Part shown: in pieces, positions 1 to 9,791 of the stretch
Layout: every line of letters starts with the position of its first letter
How positions within the stretch are numbered: the stretch's first letter is position 1
Source of the DNA: Halomonas alimentaria
Lineage (GTDB): Bacteria; Pseudomonadota; Gammaproteobacteria; Pseudomonadales; Halomonadaceae
NCBI RefSeq assembly: GCF_009902005.1
Contig: NZ_WUTT01000001.1
Coordinates: 3,006,731-3,070,730, forward strand
Direction of reading: 5' to 3'
Length of the DNA: 64,000 nt
The notes under the pieces: model-generated
The model's input: only the letters and a program-made list of their open reading frames with translations
What the model was told of the DNA's origin: nothing
The model's database searches: none
Position numbers and translations under genes: made by a program

Positions 1-87
1 GGCCGCACTCTCGCCTGATGTCCCCCCTCGCCTCGGCCCAGAATAGACCCGCATCGTACGGGTTGGTACGACAAGCAAGGGACATCC

Positions 88-1947
88 ATGACTATCGCTT
101 ACCCCTCACGTGGCCTGGCCGCCTTCGCCCTGGCCACCCTGCCGCTGGCCGTCATCTCCCATACCGCCCAGGCCCAGAACGCATCGGACGACGGCGATGA
201 CACCCCTCAGAGGCTCACCCCCCTGGTGGTCACCGCTGCGCTAGCGCCGCGCACTTCCGACGAGAGCCTCTCCTCGGTAACGCTGCTGGAAGAGGCCACC
301 CTGCGCCGCCAGGACCCCACCAGCATCACTGATTTGCTGCGCGGTCAGCCCGGGGTGGACGTCACCTCCAATGGCAGCTTCGGCAAGAGCAGTAGCGTCT
401 ATATTCGCGGCACTTCGAATAACCAGAGCCTGCTGATGATCGATGGCATTCGCCTGCGCTCCGCGACTCTTGGCGGCCCGGCGTGGCAGTTCCTCGATCC
501 GCGCATGTTCCAGCGGGCCGAGATCGTCCGCGGCCCGCGTGGCAGCCTGTATGGCGCCGATGCCATGGGTGGGGTGGTGCAGCTGTTTACGCCGGAAGGC
601 GGCGGTGAGCCCGCACCGCGTATCTCCTTCGGCGGCGGCTCCTTCGATACCCAGCGCTATAGCGCCAGCCTTTCCGGTGCCGAAGGCGGCACGCGGTACC
701 ATTTCGCCGCCAGCCGCTTCGATACCGACGGCGAGCCGGTACGCCGTGGCGGAGATGATATGGGCTACGACAACACCTCGGCGCTGGCGCGCATGTCGCA
801 TACGCTGGATAGCGGCGCGGAACTGGGGGTATTGGCGCTTAGGGCGCGTGGTACCACCGAGTATGACGAGAGTGGCTCGCTGGCCACGACGGACTATGTG
901 CAGCAGGTGGCGGGTATCTATGGTGAGCTGCCGATTACCGGAAGCTGGCGCAGCCGCTTGACGCTTAGCGAAGCGCGTGATGAAAGTGTCAACCATGCCT
1001 ATGACTCCATCCTCGATACGCAGACGCGCACGGCCCGCTGGGAAAACACGCTTAGCGCTGGGGCACATGAACTTATCATTGGCGCGGAGTACATGAACGA
1101 TAGCGTGGCCGGTAGTACCACCGGGAGCACACCCTGGGATGGTCCTTATGATATAGAGGATCGCGATAACAAGGCCGTTTTCAGCCAGGCGTTGCTCGAT
1201 TTCTCTCCTGTCGCCGTCCAGGCCAGTCTGCGTTTCGACGACAACGAGTCTTACGGTGAAGAGGTCACAGGCAGCTTGGCGCTGGGTTATGACCTGGATA
1301 CTCACCATACGCTGCGGGCCAGTTACGGTACGGCCTTCAAGGCTCCCACTTTCAACGATCTCTATTGGCCGGGATTTGGTAATCCCGATCTGGAAGCGGA
1401 GACTTCCGAAACGGTGGAGCTTGGGGTACGGGGTCAATATGCGCGCTGGTTCTGGGATGCAGCGCTCTATCAGACCGATATCGATAACCTGATTTCCTGG
1501 CAACAAATGGGAGAGCCGACGATAAACGTGCCTACCACGCGCATCCGCGGCATGGAGCTAAGTGCCGGTGCTGAAATCGATGATTGGACCCTCTCAACGG
1601 CGCTGACTTATACCGACCCTGAAGATCGCTCAACAGGTAATCGGCTGCCGCGCCGTGCCAGCCAGAGCTTGCGTTTCGATGTCGACCGCGAACTGGGCGA
1701 GTGGTCACTGGGCGGCTCCTGGGTTGCCCAGAACCATCGCTACGACGATGCCGCCAACCAGAACCGCCTGGGTGGCTTTGGCCTGCTTAATCTACGTGCG
1801 GGTTGGGAATTCGCGCCGATGTGGTCGGCTCGCCTGACCGTCGAGAACGCCCTGGACAAGGAGTACACTACAGCCAAGTTCTTCGACGGCGATGACTACA
1901 TCAACGCCGGTCGTAGCGCCTTCCTTAGCGTGCACTTCGGGCAGTGA
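88..1947 (+). CDS. btuB: TonB-dependent vitamin B12 receptor BtuB
   Basis: Outer-membrane receptor that imports cobalamin using TonB energy. The 619-residue product has a signal peptide (residues 1-29, ending TAQA), a TonB box around TPLVVTA (44-50), a plug domain to about residue 165, and a long C-terminal beta-barrel typical of the BtuB branch. Length matches BtuB (about 600). The ATG at 88 follows a CAAGGGA ribosome site. Its stop overlaps the start of btuF, and the next six genes are all B12 genes, which fixes the substrate better than the receptor sequence alone. Such operons usually carry a cobalamin riboswitch; only 87 bases upstream are visible and I cannot recognise one there. Confidence 0.9.
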   Translation: MTIAYPSRGLAAFALATLPLAVISHTAQAQNASDDGDDTPQRLTPLVVTAALAPRTSDESLSSVTLLEEATLRRQDPTSITDLLRGQPGVDVTSNGSFGKSSSVYIRGTSNNQSLLMIDGIRLRSATLGGPAWQFLDPRMFQRAEIVRGPRGSLYGADAMGGVVQLFTPEGGGEPAPRISFGGGSFDTQRYSASLSGAEGGTRYHFAASRFDTDGEPVRRGGDDMGYDNTSALARMSHTLDSGAELGVLALRARGTTEYDESGSLATTDYVQQVAGIYGELPITGSWRSRLTLSEARDESVNHAYDSILDTQTRTARWENTLSAGAHELIIGAEYMNDSVAGSTTGSTPWDGPYDIEDRDNKAVFSQALLDFSPVAVQASLRFDDNESYGEEVTGSLALGYDLDTHHTLRASYGTAFKAPTFNDLYWPGFGNPDLEAETSETVELGVRGQYARWFWDAALYQTDIDNLISWQQMGEPTINVPTTRIRGMELSAGAEIDDWTLSTALTYTDPEDRSTGNRLPRRASQSLRFDVDRELGEWSLGGSWVAQNHRYDDAANQNRLGGFGLLNLRAGWEFAPMWSARLTVENALDKEYTTAKFFDGDDYINAGRSAFLSVHFGQ

Positions 1948-2855
1948 TGACGATACGGATTTCTCGATTACTCCTGACCGGCCTGGTGCTGCTGCTGAGT
2001 GTGGCAGCTCCGGCCAGCGCCGAGGTGTGCGCCGTCGACGATACCGACCGAGAGGTATGCCTGGCGGCCCCGGCGCAGCGTATCGCCGCCCTGTCGCCAG
2101 GGGCCACCGAACTGGTCTACGCCGCCGGCGCCGGCGAGAAGGTCGTCGCCGTGGTGGCCTACAGCGACTATCCGCCCGAGGCCCGCGAGGTCGCCTCGGT
2201 CGGGAGCCATACCCGCCTCGACCTGGAGCGGCTCGTCACCCTGCGGCCGGACCTGGTGATCGGCTGGGTCACCGGCAACCCACCCGAGCAGCTGGAGCGC
2301 CTCGAGGCCTTGGGGCTGCCGGTCTTCTATATCGAGCCGCGCTCCTTCGAAGGCGTGTCCGGCGCCATCGAGCGCCTGGCGATACTCGCCGATACCGAAG
2401 CGGAAGGTGATCGGGTGGCCGGTGAGTTTCGCGACGGCATGGCGGCACTCGCCGCCCGCTACGCCGAGGCCGCGCCGGTGCGGGTCTTCTATCAGGTGTG
2501 GGACGAGCCCTTGATGACGATCAATGACGACCACCTGATCGGCCAGGTGCTGCGCCTGTGCGGTGGCGTCAACGTCTTCGGGGCGCTTCCGCGGCTGGTG
2601 CCGCGTCCCGGCGAGGAGGCGGTGCTGGCCGCCGATCCCGAGGCGATCCTGGCCGGCGGCATGGGCGAGGAGAACCGCGATTGGTTGGACCACTGGACAC
2701 GCTATCCGCAGCTCACCGCGGTGGCGCGGGATAACCTCTTCTTCGTGCCGCCGTCGCTGATCCAGCGGCCCACGCCGCGGCTACTGGAGGGTAGCCGACT
2801 GTTCTGCGAGAAGCTGGAGCGGGCCCGCGAGCGGCGGGGAGCACTGGGCTCGTGA
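1947..2855 (+). CDS. btuF: Cobalamin-binding periplasmic protein BtuF
   Basis: Periplasmic substrate-binding protein of the B12 ABC transporter. A signal peptide covers about residues 1-26 (ends PASA). The body has the class III binding-protein fold of BtuF/FhuD/CeuE, with the typical opening IAALSPGATELVYAAG and a Trp-rich C-terminal part. The start could be GTG 1944 or ATG 1947; I use the ATG, which gives a TGATG overlap with btuB. It overlaps btuC by 4 bases. Siderophore-binding relatives look similar, but the cob neighbours argue for cobalamin. Confidence 0.85.
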   Translation: MTIRISRLLLTGLVLLLSVAAPASAEVCAVDDTDREVCLAAPAQRIAALSPGATELVYAAGAGEKVVAVVAYSDYPPEAREVASVGSHTRLDLERLVTLRPDLVIGWVTGNPPEQLERLEALGLPVFYIEPRSFEGVSGAIERLAILADTEAEGDRVAGEFRDGMAALAARYAEAAPVRVFYQVWDEPLMTINDDHLIGQVLRLCGGVNVFGALPRLVPRPGEEAVLAADPEAILAGGMGEENRDWLDHWTRYPQLTAVARDNLFFVPPSLIQRPTPRLLEGSRLFCEKLERARERRGALGS

Positions 2856-3820
2856 CGGCGTTGATCCGCCCCCTCGGCGCCCTGGCCCTGTCCGCGCTGG
2901 CGGCCCTGGTGCTGTCGGTGGCGCTGGGCAGTGTGACCCTGCCGCCGGACGAGATCCTGGCGGCCCTGGGAGGGCAGGGCGAGGCGCTCTCCCGCACCCT
3001 GATCCTTGAGCTGCGCCTGCCGCGCTCGCTTGCCGCCTTCGCGGTGGGCGGGCTGCTCGCTGTGGCCGGCGCCCTGATGCAGGTGCTGCTGCGCAACCCC
3101 TTGGCCGACCCCTATGTGCTGGGGCTCTCCGGAGGTGCCTCGGTGGGGGCCCTGATGGCCATGCTGGCGGGGCTAGGCAGTGTGTTGGTCTCGGGCTCGG
3201 CCTTCGTCGGGGCGCTGGTCTCGACCCTGCTGGTGTTCGGCCTGGCCCACGGGCGCGGCGGTTGGACCCCGGCGCGACTGTTGCTCACCGGGGTGGTGGT
3301 GGCCGCCGGCTGGGGAGCGGTGATCACCCTGATGCTGGCAGTGAGCCCCGCCGACCGCCTGCCCGGCATGCTCTACTGGCTGATGGGCGATCTGTCCTAC
3401 GCCGGCACCCCCTGGCCGCCGCTGGTGCTGCTAGCGATAGTCTGTCTGCTGGCGGTGCCGCTGGGGCGTAACCTCAACGTGCTGGCCCGGGGGGCCATGC
3501 AGGCCGCTGCCCTGGGGGTCTCGGTGCGGCGCCTGGAGTGGGGTCTCTACCTGGCCGCCAGCGCCCTCACCGCCATGGCGGTGACCACCGCCGGCAGCAT
3601 CGGCTTCGTGGGGCTGGTGGTGCCGCACATGCTGCGCCTGCTGCTGGGCAACGACCAGCGCCTGATCCTGCCCGCCTGTGCCCTGGCCGGCGGCACCCTG
3701 CTGCTGCTGGCGGATACCCTGGCGCGGATCATGATCGCCCCGGAGCAGTTGCCGGTGGGGGTGATCACCGCACTGCTCGGGGTGCCCACCTTCCTCTATC
3801 TGCTCTATCGGAGTCAGTGA
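2852..3820 (+). CDS. btuC: Vitamin B12 ABC transporter permease BtuC
   Basis: Inner-membrane permease of the FecCD/BtuC family, 322 residues, about ten hydrophobic helices. Family signatures visible are LRLPRSLAAFAVGGLLAVAG near residue 55, NPLADPYVLGLSGGASVGA near residue 85, and GSIGFVGLVVPHMLRLL near residue 250, the last contacting the ATPase. The start is GTG at 2852, overlapping btuF by 4 bases. The stop overlaps the btuD ATG by one base, so translation is probably coupled. Confidence 0.9.
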   Translation: MTALIRPLGALALSALAALVLSVALGSVTLPPDEILAALGGQGEALSRTLILELRLPRSLAAFAVGGLLAVAGALMQVLLRNPLADPYVLGLSGGASVGALMAMLAGLGSVLVSGSAFVGALVSTLLVFGLAHGRGGWTPARLLLTGVVVAAGWGAVITLMLAVSPADRLPGMLYWLMGDLSYAGTPWPPLVLLAIVCLLAVPLGRNLNVLARGAMQAAALGVSVRRLEWGLYLAASALTAMAVTTAGSIGFVGLVVPHMLRLLLGNDQRLILPACALAGGTLLLLADTLARIMIAPEQLPVGVITALLGVPTFLYLLYRSQ

Positions 3821-4587
3821 TGCGTCGACTCGAGGCCCGGGAGCTGGTGATCGATGTGCCGGGACGCCCCGCCGGGCGGGCCCTTGGCGTCTGCGTGGAG
3901 CCAGGCCAGATGTGGGGCGTGTTGGGCCCCAATGGCGCCGGCAAGACCACCCTGTTGCATACCCTGGCCGGGCTACGCGCGCCGCGCCGTGGCGAGGTGC
4001 GCCTCGACGGCCGCCCGCTCGCCGCGCTCAAGCGGCGTCAGGTGGCGCGCCAACTGGGGCTGATATTCCAGGAGCGCCACGACGGCTTCCCCGCCACTGT
4101 GCGCGAAACCGCGCTGATCGGCCGCCACCCGTATCTGTCGCCCTGGCAGATGGAGGGCGCCGAGGAGCTGCGCCTGGCCGAGGCCGCGCTGGAGCGCCTC
4201 GATGTCGCGCATCTCGCCGAGCGCCTGGTCAGCACCCTCTCCGGGGGCGAGCGCCAGCGCCTGGCCATCGCCACCGTGCTGACCCAGGCACCGGCCATCT
4301 GGCTGGCCGACGAGCCCACCAACCATCTCGACCTGCATCACCAGGCGGGGGTGATGGCCCTGCTGGCCGAGCAGGCCGCCGAGGGCTGCGCCGTACTGAT
4401 GTGCCTGCATGACCTCAACCTGGCCGCGCGCTGGTGCGACCACCTACTGCTGCTCTACCCGGATGGCGAGGCGTGCTGGGGCCCGGCGGAAGCGATGCTG
4501 GTGCCCGAGGTCCTGGAGCGTTTATACGGCCAGCGCCTGGCCACCGCCTGGGTCGACGGTGCCCCGGTTTTTGTACCTGTGAGGTAA
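3820..4587 (+). CDS. btuD: Vitamin B12 ABC transporter ATPase BtuD
   Basis: Cytoplasmic ATPase that powers BtuC. The 255-residue product has Walker A GPNGAGKTT (about residues 31-39), a Q-loop in IFQERHDG, signature LSGGERQRL, Walker B IWLADEP and the H-loop CLHDLN. The open frame extends upstream to 3538, but that part lies inside btuC in another frame. The ATG at 3820 (TGATG with btuC) starts the recognisable domain, so I take it as the start. Length is normal for BtuD/FepC-type ATPases. Confidence 0.88.
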   Translation: MRRLEARELVIDVPGRPAGRALGVCVEPGQMWGVLGPNGAGKTTLLHTLAGLRAPRRGEVRLDGRPLAALKRRQVARQLGLIFQERHDGFPATVRETALIGRHPYLSPWQMEGAEELRLAEAALERLDVAHLAERLVSTLSGGERQRLAIATVLTQAPAIWLADEPTNHLDLHHQAGVMALLAEQAAEGCAVLMCLHDLNLAARWCDHLLLLYPDGEACWGPAEAMLVPEVLERLYGQRLATAWVDGAPVFVPVR

Positions 4588-4591
4588 TCAA

Positions 4592-5197
4592 ATGAAAAAA
4601 GTCGATCCCCAGCGCCATGCCGAGCGCATGGCCCACAAGCAGAAGATCATGCATGAGCGCATCGCCAAGGCCGACAAGGAGCAGGGCGTGCTGCTGGTGC
4701 TCACCGGCCCCGGCAAGGGCAAGAGCAGCTCCGGCTTCGGCATGCTGGCACGCGCCCTCGGCCACGGCATGCAGGTGGGTGTGGTGCAGTTTATCAAGGG
4801 CGCCTTCAGTACCGGCGAGGAGGCCTTCTTCCGCCAGCTGCCGAACGTGGAGTACCACGTAATGGGCGAGGGCTACACCTGGGACACCCAGGACCGTGAG
4901 CGGGACATCCAGACCGCCGAGGCGGCCTGGGAGGTGGCCCGGCGCATGCTCGGCGACGAGCACTTCGATATGGTGCTGCTCGACGAGCTCAATATCGCCC
5001 TGCGCCACGGTTACCTCGACCTCGACCGGGTGCTGGACGACCTCCAGACCCGCCCGGCCATGCAGCACGCCATCGTCACCGGGCGCCACGCCCCCGAAGC
5101 GCTGATCGAACTGGCCGACACCGTCACCGAGATGAAAGTGGTCAAGCACGCCTTCAAGGATCAGGGAGTGAGGGCTCAGAAGGGCGTCGAGCTATGA
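4592..5197 (+). CDS. cobO: Cob(I)yrinic acid a,c-diamide adenosyltransferase (CobO/BtuR/CobA type)
   Basis: Transfers the adenosyl group of ATP to the corrinoid cobalt, making the Co-C bond of adenosylcobalamin. The 201-residue protein shows the family P-loop GPGKGKSSSGFG (about residues 44-55), then GVVQFIKGAF and VLLDELNIAL, all characteristic of the CobO/BtuR family. The long charged N-terminal arm (HAERMAHKQKIMHERIAKAD) is also typical. It starts 4 bases after btuD, behind GAGGTAA, and overlaps bluB by 4 bases. Confidence 0.93.
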   Translation: MKKVDPQRHAERMAHKQKIMHERIAKADKEQGVLLVLTGPGKGKSSSGFGMLARALGHGMQVGVVQFIKGAFSTGEEAFFRQLPNVEYHVMGEGYTWDTQDRERDIQTAEAAWEVARRMLGDEHFDMVLLDELNIALRHGYLDLDRVLDDLQTRPAMQHAIVTGRHAPEALIELADTVTEMKVVKHAFKDQGVRAQKGVEL

Positions 5198-5901
5198 GCT
5201 TCGAGCACGCCTTCTCCGAGGCACAGCGGGCCGGTGTCTATCGCGCCATCCACGAGCGCCGGGACGTGCGTTCTCAATTCTTGCCCGACCCCATCCCGCC
5301 GGCGGTGCTGGCGCGATTGCTGGAAGCCGCGCATCACGCCCCCTCGGTGGGCTTCATGCAGCCCTGGGATTTCCTGGTGATCGACAGCCTAGAGGTGCGT
5401 CGGCAGGTGCACGATATCTTTATCCGGGAAAACGAGAAGGGTGCCAGGCAGTTCTCGGGTGAGCGGCAGCAGCGCTATCGTAGCCTGAAGCTCGAGGGCA
5501 TTCTCGATAGCCCTCTCAATCTCTGCATTACCTGCGATCGCCGCCGGGGCGACGGCCCAGTGCTGGGCCGCACTAGCATCGTCGACATGGACCTGTTCAG
5601 TACCTGCCTGGCCGTCCAGAACCTCTGGCTGGCGGCCCGGGCGGAAGGCATCGGCGTGGGCTGGGTCAGCATCCTCGACCAGGGCGAGCTGGCCACGGTG
5701 CTGGGCCTGCCGGAGCAGGTCTACCCACTGGCCTATCTATGTATCGGCTATGTCAGCGAGTTTCTGGGCGAGCCGGAGCTGGCCCGCAAGGGCTGGCGTC
5801 AGCGGCTGCCGCTGGCCGAGCTGGTGCATGCTAATGGCTGGGGGCGAGGGGTCACCGATGACGAGCTTCGCCAGGCACTGGGGGACTCATGCCGACCCTG
5901 A
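5194..5901 (+). CDS. bluB: 5,6-dimethylbenzimidazole synthase BluB
   Basis: Flavin-destroying enzyme that converts reduced FMN to 5,6-dimethylbenzimidazole, the lower ligand of cobalamin. The 235-residue protein belongs to the nitroreductase fold, with [10 protein letters not shown] near residue 27, the BluB-type segment [12 protein letters not shown] near residue 49 and GVGWVSILD near residue 153. It sits between cobO and cobQ with overlapping ends, so aerobic lower-ligand synthesis is inferred. General nitroreductases are the main alternative; motifs and context favour BluB. Confidence 0.9.
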   Translation: MSFEHAFSEAQRAGVYRAIHERRDVRSQFLPDPIPPAVLARLLEAAHHAPSVGFMQPWDFLVIDSLEVRRQVHDIFIRENEKGARQFSGERQQRYRSLKLEGILDSPLNLCITCDRRRGDGPVLGRTSIVDMDLFSTCLAVQNLWLAARAEGIGVGWVSILDQGELATVLGLPEQVYPLAYLCIGYVSEFLGEPELARKGWRQRLPLAELVHANGWGRGVTDDELRQALGDSCRP

Positions 5902-7340
5902 TGATCCAGGGCACCACCTCGGATGCGGGCAAGAGCACGGTGGTGGCCGCGTTGTGCCGCGCGCTCCATCGTCGTGGGGTGTCGGTCGCCCCGTTCAAGC
6001 CGCAGAACATGGCGCTGAACAGCGCGGTGACGGTGGATGGCGGCGAGATCGGACGCTCCACGGCGCTGCAGGCGCTGGCGGCCGGCATCGAGCCGCATAG
6101 CGATATGAACCCGGTGCTGCTCAAGCCGGAGAGCGACCGCGGTGCCCAGGTGATCCTGCGTGGCCAGGTGCATGGCCATATGGATGCCCTGGACTACCAC
6201 GCCTACAAGCGCGAGGCGAAGGCCTCCATGCTGGCGGCCTGGGAGGCGCTGTCGAGCCGTTATGAGGTGATCATCGCCGAGGGGGCGGGCAGCCCGGCGG
6301 AGGTCAACCTGCGCGAGAACGATATCGCCAACATGGGCTTCGCCGAGGCGGTGGATTGCCCGGTGCTGCTGGTGGGGGATATCGACCGCGGCGGCGTCTT
6401 CGCCCAGCTGGTGGGCACACTCGAGCTGCTTAGCGAGAGCGAGCGGGCACGCACCCGGGGCGTTATCATCAACCGATTCCGCGGCGATATGGCGCTGCTG
6501 CAGCCGGGGTTGGACTGGCTGGATGAGTACACCGGCAAGCCGGTGCTGGGCACCTTGCCCTACCTGCAGGGGCTGGTGCTGGACGCCGAGGACAGCCTGG
6601 GCTTGGAGAGCAGGAGCCAGGGGGAACCGTCGCTGCGCGTGGTGGTGCTGGCGCTGCCGCGCATCAGCAACCACAACGACTTCGATCCACTGCGCCTGCA
6701 CCCGCGGGTGGCGCTCACCTTCGTGGGGCCGGATCGGCCCATTCCGCCGGCCGACCTGATCATCCTGCCGGGCAGCAAGAGCACCCGCGCGGATCTCGCC
6801 TGGCTGCGCGCCCAGGGCTGGGAGGCGGCCATCCGCCGCCATCTACGTTATGGTGGCAAGCTGCTGGGGATCTGTGGTGGTTTCCAGATGCTGGGCGACT
6901 GGATCCACGACCCCGCGGGGCTGGAGGGGGCGGCCGGCTCGGCGCCGGGGCTGGGGCTGCTCGAGATGGAGACCCGCATGGTGGCCGGCAAACAGCTGCG
7001 CAACGTGAGCGGACGCCTGCTGCCCGAGGGCGTGCCGATCGCCGGCTACGAGATCCACAACGGCGTTACCACGGGGCCGGCGCTCGAGCGCCCCCTGTGC
7101 GAGCTGGTGGGGCGCCCGGACGGGGCAGTGAGCGACGACGGCCGGGTGCTGGGCACCTACCTGCATGGCCTTTTCGATCAGCCCGCGGCCGGTGCGGCAC
7201 TGCTGGCCCGCTGCGGGCTGGAGGAGGCAGGCGAGGCGGTGGACCTGGCCGCCCACCGCCAGGCGGAGCTCGATCGACTGGCCGATGCCCTGGAAGCGCA
7301 TCTTGATATGTCCGCTATTCAGCGGTTGTTGCGGTGTTAA
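5889..7340 (+). CDS. cobQ: Cobyric acid synthase (glutamine-hydrolysing) CobQ
   Basis: Amidates four side chains of adenosylcobyrinic a,c-diamide using glutamine and ATP. The 483-residue protein has an N-terminal dethiobiotin-synthetase-like P-loop domain ([10 protein letters not shown] at residues 8-17) and a C-terminal class I glutamine amidotransferase domain with nucleophile Cys in [11 protein letters not shown] (about residue 329) and the histidine region [10 protein letters not shown]. It overlaps bluB by 13 bases and is the last B12 gene here. Downstream lies a convergent unrelated gene only 22 bases away, with no obvious terminator between. Confidence 0.95.
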   Translation: MPTLMIQGTTSDAGKSTVVAALCRALHRRGVSVAPFKPQNMALNSAVTVDGGEIGRSTALQALAAGIEPHSDMNPVLLKPESDRGAQVILRGQVHGHMDALDYHAYKREAKASMLAAWEALSSRYEVIIAEGAGSPAEVNLRENDIANMGFAEAVDCPVLLVGDIDRGGVFAQLVGTLELLSESERARTRGVIINRFRGDMALLQPGLDWLDEYTGKPVLGTLPYLQGLVLDAEDSLGLESRSQGEPSLRVVVLALPRISNHNDFDPLRLHPRVALTFVGPDRPIPPADLIILPGSKSTRADLAWLRAQGWEAAIRRHLRYGGKLLGICGGFQMLGDWIHDPAGLEGAAGSAPGLGLLEMETRMVAGKQLRNVSGRLLPEGVPIAGYEIHNGVTTGPALERPLCELVGRPDGAVSDDGRVLGTYLHGLFDQPAAGAALLARCGLEEAGEAVDLAAHRQAELDRLADALEAHLDMSAIQRLLRC

Positions 7341-7362
7341 CGCCAGGCGTCTCGTGAGCGGG

Positions 7363-8355
7363 CTACAGCGTGACCCGGTCGATGAAGCGGCGGAAGTACA
7401 TCTCCACGCGCAGGGTGAGTGCCCAGCGCGGGTCACGGTCGACCTCACGAGGGAAGTGCAGGGCCGGGGCGACGTCGAGGAAGGTGAAGCCCTTGTGGAT
7501 GTCGCGGCGGAAACGTAGCTGCAGGTAACTGTCCTCGATGGTGGTGTGGGAGAGGCTCTCGCCCAGCACCACCGCGGAGTAGCGCAGCACGCTGCGGTTG
7601 TTGATGCGCTGGTTGAGCTCGGCGGCCTGGCTGAACTCCAGGGTGTCTTCCGTCTCGCGCCACTGCACGTTGCTGATGAAGCGCAGGTGGCGCTTCTCGT
7701 CTACCGGGCGGCCCAGGTCCCAGCGGGTGCGCGCCGAGTAGCCATCCTCGTTGAACCAGGAAAGGCGGTTGTCGCTATGCAGCTGCCAGGGGCCGTCGTC
7801 CAGGGTCCAGAGCCGCTGGGTGGTGACACGGGCGTAAGGGTCGAGGGGCAGGCGCACCTTCACGCCAGCGCCCAGCTCGGTGTCCCACTCCCGGGTCCTG
7901 TCGCCGTCCCCCAGGCGGCGCAGCCCCACCAGCACGTCCTCGATGCTGTCGACGCGGTCATCGGTCAGCGAGGACTCCTGTTCGCCGAGGGTGCCACGAG
8001 TCTCATCCGGCTCACTCTCGATGATCAGGCGCAGGCGCTCCTCGGTGGTGGGCAGGTCGAGACGGAATCGGGCGCCCAGGTCCTGATCGAACTCCTCGCC
8101 CTCCTTCCAGGCGAGCTCCTGGCTAATGCGCAGGTAGGAGTCGGAGTCCACGGTAAGGGCGTCGGTGGTACCGAAGAAGCTGTCGATGCTGCGGGACGTG
8201 CCATCCACCCAGTCGGTCATGGTGGCCTGAAAGGGGCCGATACGCTTTTCCGCCCATTCGGGCAGGTCGCTATCGTCATGGGGCATCTGAATGTCGGCCT
8301 GGGCATGGGGCATCAGGCTCAACGATGCGGCAAGGGCGATGAGCGTCTTTCGCAT
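7363..8355 (-). CDS. Unknown envelope protein, probable outer-membrane beta-barrel
   Basis: I do not recognise the family. The 330-residue product has a clear signal peptide (residues 1-20, ending HAQA). The rest is rich in alternating polar/aromatic strands, for example LRLIIESEP and ISNVQWRETEDTLEFSQ, as in outer-membrane barrels; it ends in an RVTL strand. An acidic stretch follows the signal peptide. Its ATG at 8355 lies 34 bases after bioA on the same strand, so it may share the bio transcript, but nothing in the sequence suggests a role in biotin synthesis. Confidence 0.6.
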   Translation of the reverse strand: MRKTLIALAASLSLMPHAQADIQMPHDDSDLPEWAEKRIGPFQATMTDWVDGTSRSIDSFFGTTDALTVDSDSYLRISQELAWKEGEEFDQDLGARFRLDLPTTEERLRLIIESEPDETRGTLGEQESSLTDDRVDSIEDVLVGLRRLGDGDRTREWDTELGAGVKVRLPLDPYARVTTQRLWTLDDGPWQLHSDNRLSWFNEDGYSARTRWDLGRPVDEKRHLRFISNVQWRETEDTLEFSQAAELNQRINNRSVLRYSAVVLGESLSHTTIEDSYLQLRFRRDIHKGFTFLDVAPALHFPREVDRDPRWALTLRVEMYFRRFIDRVTL

Positions 8356-8389
8356 CTCTAGGATCTCGCGTGAATTCGTTTACGGCAGT

Positions 8390-9670
8390 CTATCCGAACC
8401 AGCCCTTCATGACCTCGGTAATTCGGCGCATTTCCTGTGCCGAAGTGATATAGGCCGGCATGGTGTAGAGCCAGCGGCCGATGGGGCGCAGCCAGACGCC
8501 TCGCTCCCGTGCCCAGTCATCCACTCCGACGAGGTCCGCCGCGTCATGGGTCTCGATCACCGCGGTGGCACCCAGCACGCGTATGTCCGTGATTGCCGGG
8601 TGTTCGGCCAGGCGTGTGTCGTCGAGCAGCTCGTTGTGTAGTACCTCGTTGAGCGCGGCGATGCGGCCCAGGTAGTCCTCCTCCTCGAACACCGCCAGGC
8701 TCTCCAGGGCCACGGCGCAGGCCAGCGGGTTGCCCATGAAGGTGGGGCCGTGCATGAAGGCATGCAGGGGGGAGTCGCCGACGAAGGCATCATGCACCCG
8801 GCCGGTAGCCAGCGTCGCGGCGTGGCCGAGATAGCCGCCGGTAAGCCCCTTGGAGAGCACCATGACATCGGGCGTGACATCGGCATGGTCGGCGGCGAAC
8901 ATCCGCCCGGTCCGTCCGAAGCCGGTGGCCACCTCGTCGAAGACCAGCAGCACGTCAAATTCGTCGCACAGCTTCCGAGCTCCACGCAGATACTGGGGCG
9001 AGGTCATGTTGAGCCCGCCGGCGGCCTGCAGCAGCGGTTCCATCAGCAGGGCGGCGATCTCGTGGTGGTGGCGTTCCAGCACCACGCGCAGGGCGGCGAG
9101 GTCCTGCTCCACCGCATCGGGCTCGGCATCGAAGGGGGCGGTGGGCGCCGGGGCGAAGTGGTGGCGCGGCAGGTAGCCGGCAAACAGCGAGTGCATCCCC
9201 TCCTCGGGGTCGCACACCGCCATGCAGCCGGCGGTATCGCCGTGGTAGGCCTTCATCAGCGAGAGCAGTCGGTGCTTGCCGGGCCGGCCGTGCAGCTGGT
9301 GGTACTGCACGGCCATCTTCATGGCCACCTCCATGCCCACCGAGCCGCTGTCGGAGAAGAAGACGTGGTCGAGCCCCGCCGGCGTGATGCGCACCAGTTC
9401 CCGGGCCAGCCGATCGGCGGGCTCGTGGGTGAGGCCGCCGAGCATCACGTGGCAGAGCGTGTTGGCCTGCTGCTGGATGGCGCGCACCAGCCGCGGGTGG
9501 CGATAGCCATGGATCATGCACCACCAGGAGCAGGTGGCGTCGAGCAGCGTCTCGCCGCCTTCCAGGGTGAAGCTTGCCCCTTCTCCGCCGACCACCCTGG
9601 GTGCCGGCCGTTGGGTCTTGAGGTGGGCATAGGGATGCCAGACAGGGGATGGACTCAGCAAGGAAGGCAT
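8390..9670 (-). CDS. bioA: Adenosylmethionine-8-amino-7-oxononanoate aminotransferase BioA
   Basis: PLP enzyme that converts KAPA to DAPA with S-adenosylmethionine as amino donor, the penultimate biotin steps. Visible are WHPYAHLKTQ at the N-terminus, SWWCMIHGYRHP (substrate tunnel), FSDSGSVGMEVAMK, DEVATGFGRTG, and the PLP lysine in VLSKGLTGGYLG. I start at ATG 9670 (426 residues); a TTG ten codons upstream is possible. It is separated from bioD by a tRNA gene, so it probably has its own promoter or is made from a processed transcript. Confidence 0.95.
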   Translation of the reverse strand: MPSLLSPSPVWHPYAHLKTQRPAPRVVGGEGASFTLEGGETLLDATCSWWCMIHGYRHPRLVRAIQQQANTLCHVMLGGLTHEPADRLARELVRITPAGLDHVFFSDSGSVGMEVAMKMAVQYHQLHGRPGKHRLLSLMKAYHGDTAGCMAVCDPEEGMHSLFAGYLPRHHFAPAPTAPFDAEPDAVEQDLAALRVVLERHHHEIAALLMEPLLQAAGGLNMTSPQYLRGARKLCDEFDVLLVFDEVATGFGRTGRMFAADHADVTPDVMVLSKGLTGGYLGHAATLATGRVHDAFVGDSPLHAFMHGPTFMGNPLACAVALESLAVFEEEDYLGRIAALNEVLHNELLDDTRLAEHPAITDIRVLGATAVIETHDAADLVGVDDWARERGVWLRPIGRWLYTMPAYITSAQEMRRITEVMKGWFG

Positions 9671-9791
9671 CGGCTGGCTCCGTGGTCGTGAGGGGGGCAA
9701 ATGACGGACATGCCAAGGCGCCGCCCATCTTGTTGGAGATGACGGACAATATCGCGTCGCAAGCAGGAGAGGTCGTAACGGGAAACTGAGA

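Noticed and set aside
1..87. Cobalamin riboswitch upstream of btuB
   Set aside because: Expected from the gene set, but only 87 bases are visible and no B12 box or conserved core can be read there.
3538..3819. N-terminal extension of btuD
   Set aside because: The upstream in-frame part lies inside btuC and reads as out-of-frame Arg/Gly/His-rich sequence; the ATG at 3820 gives the family N-terminus.
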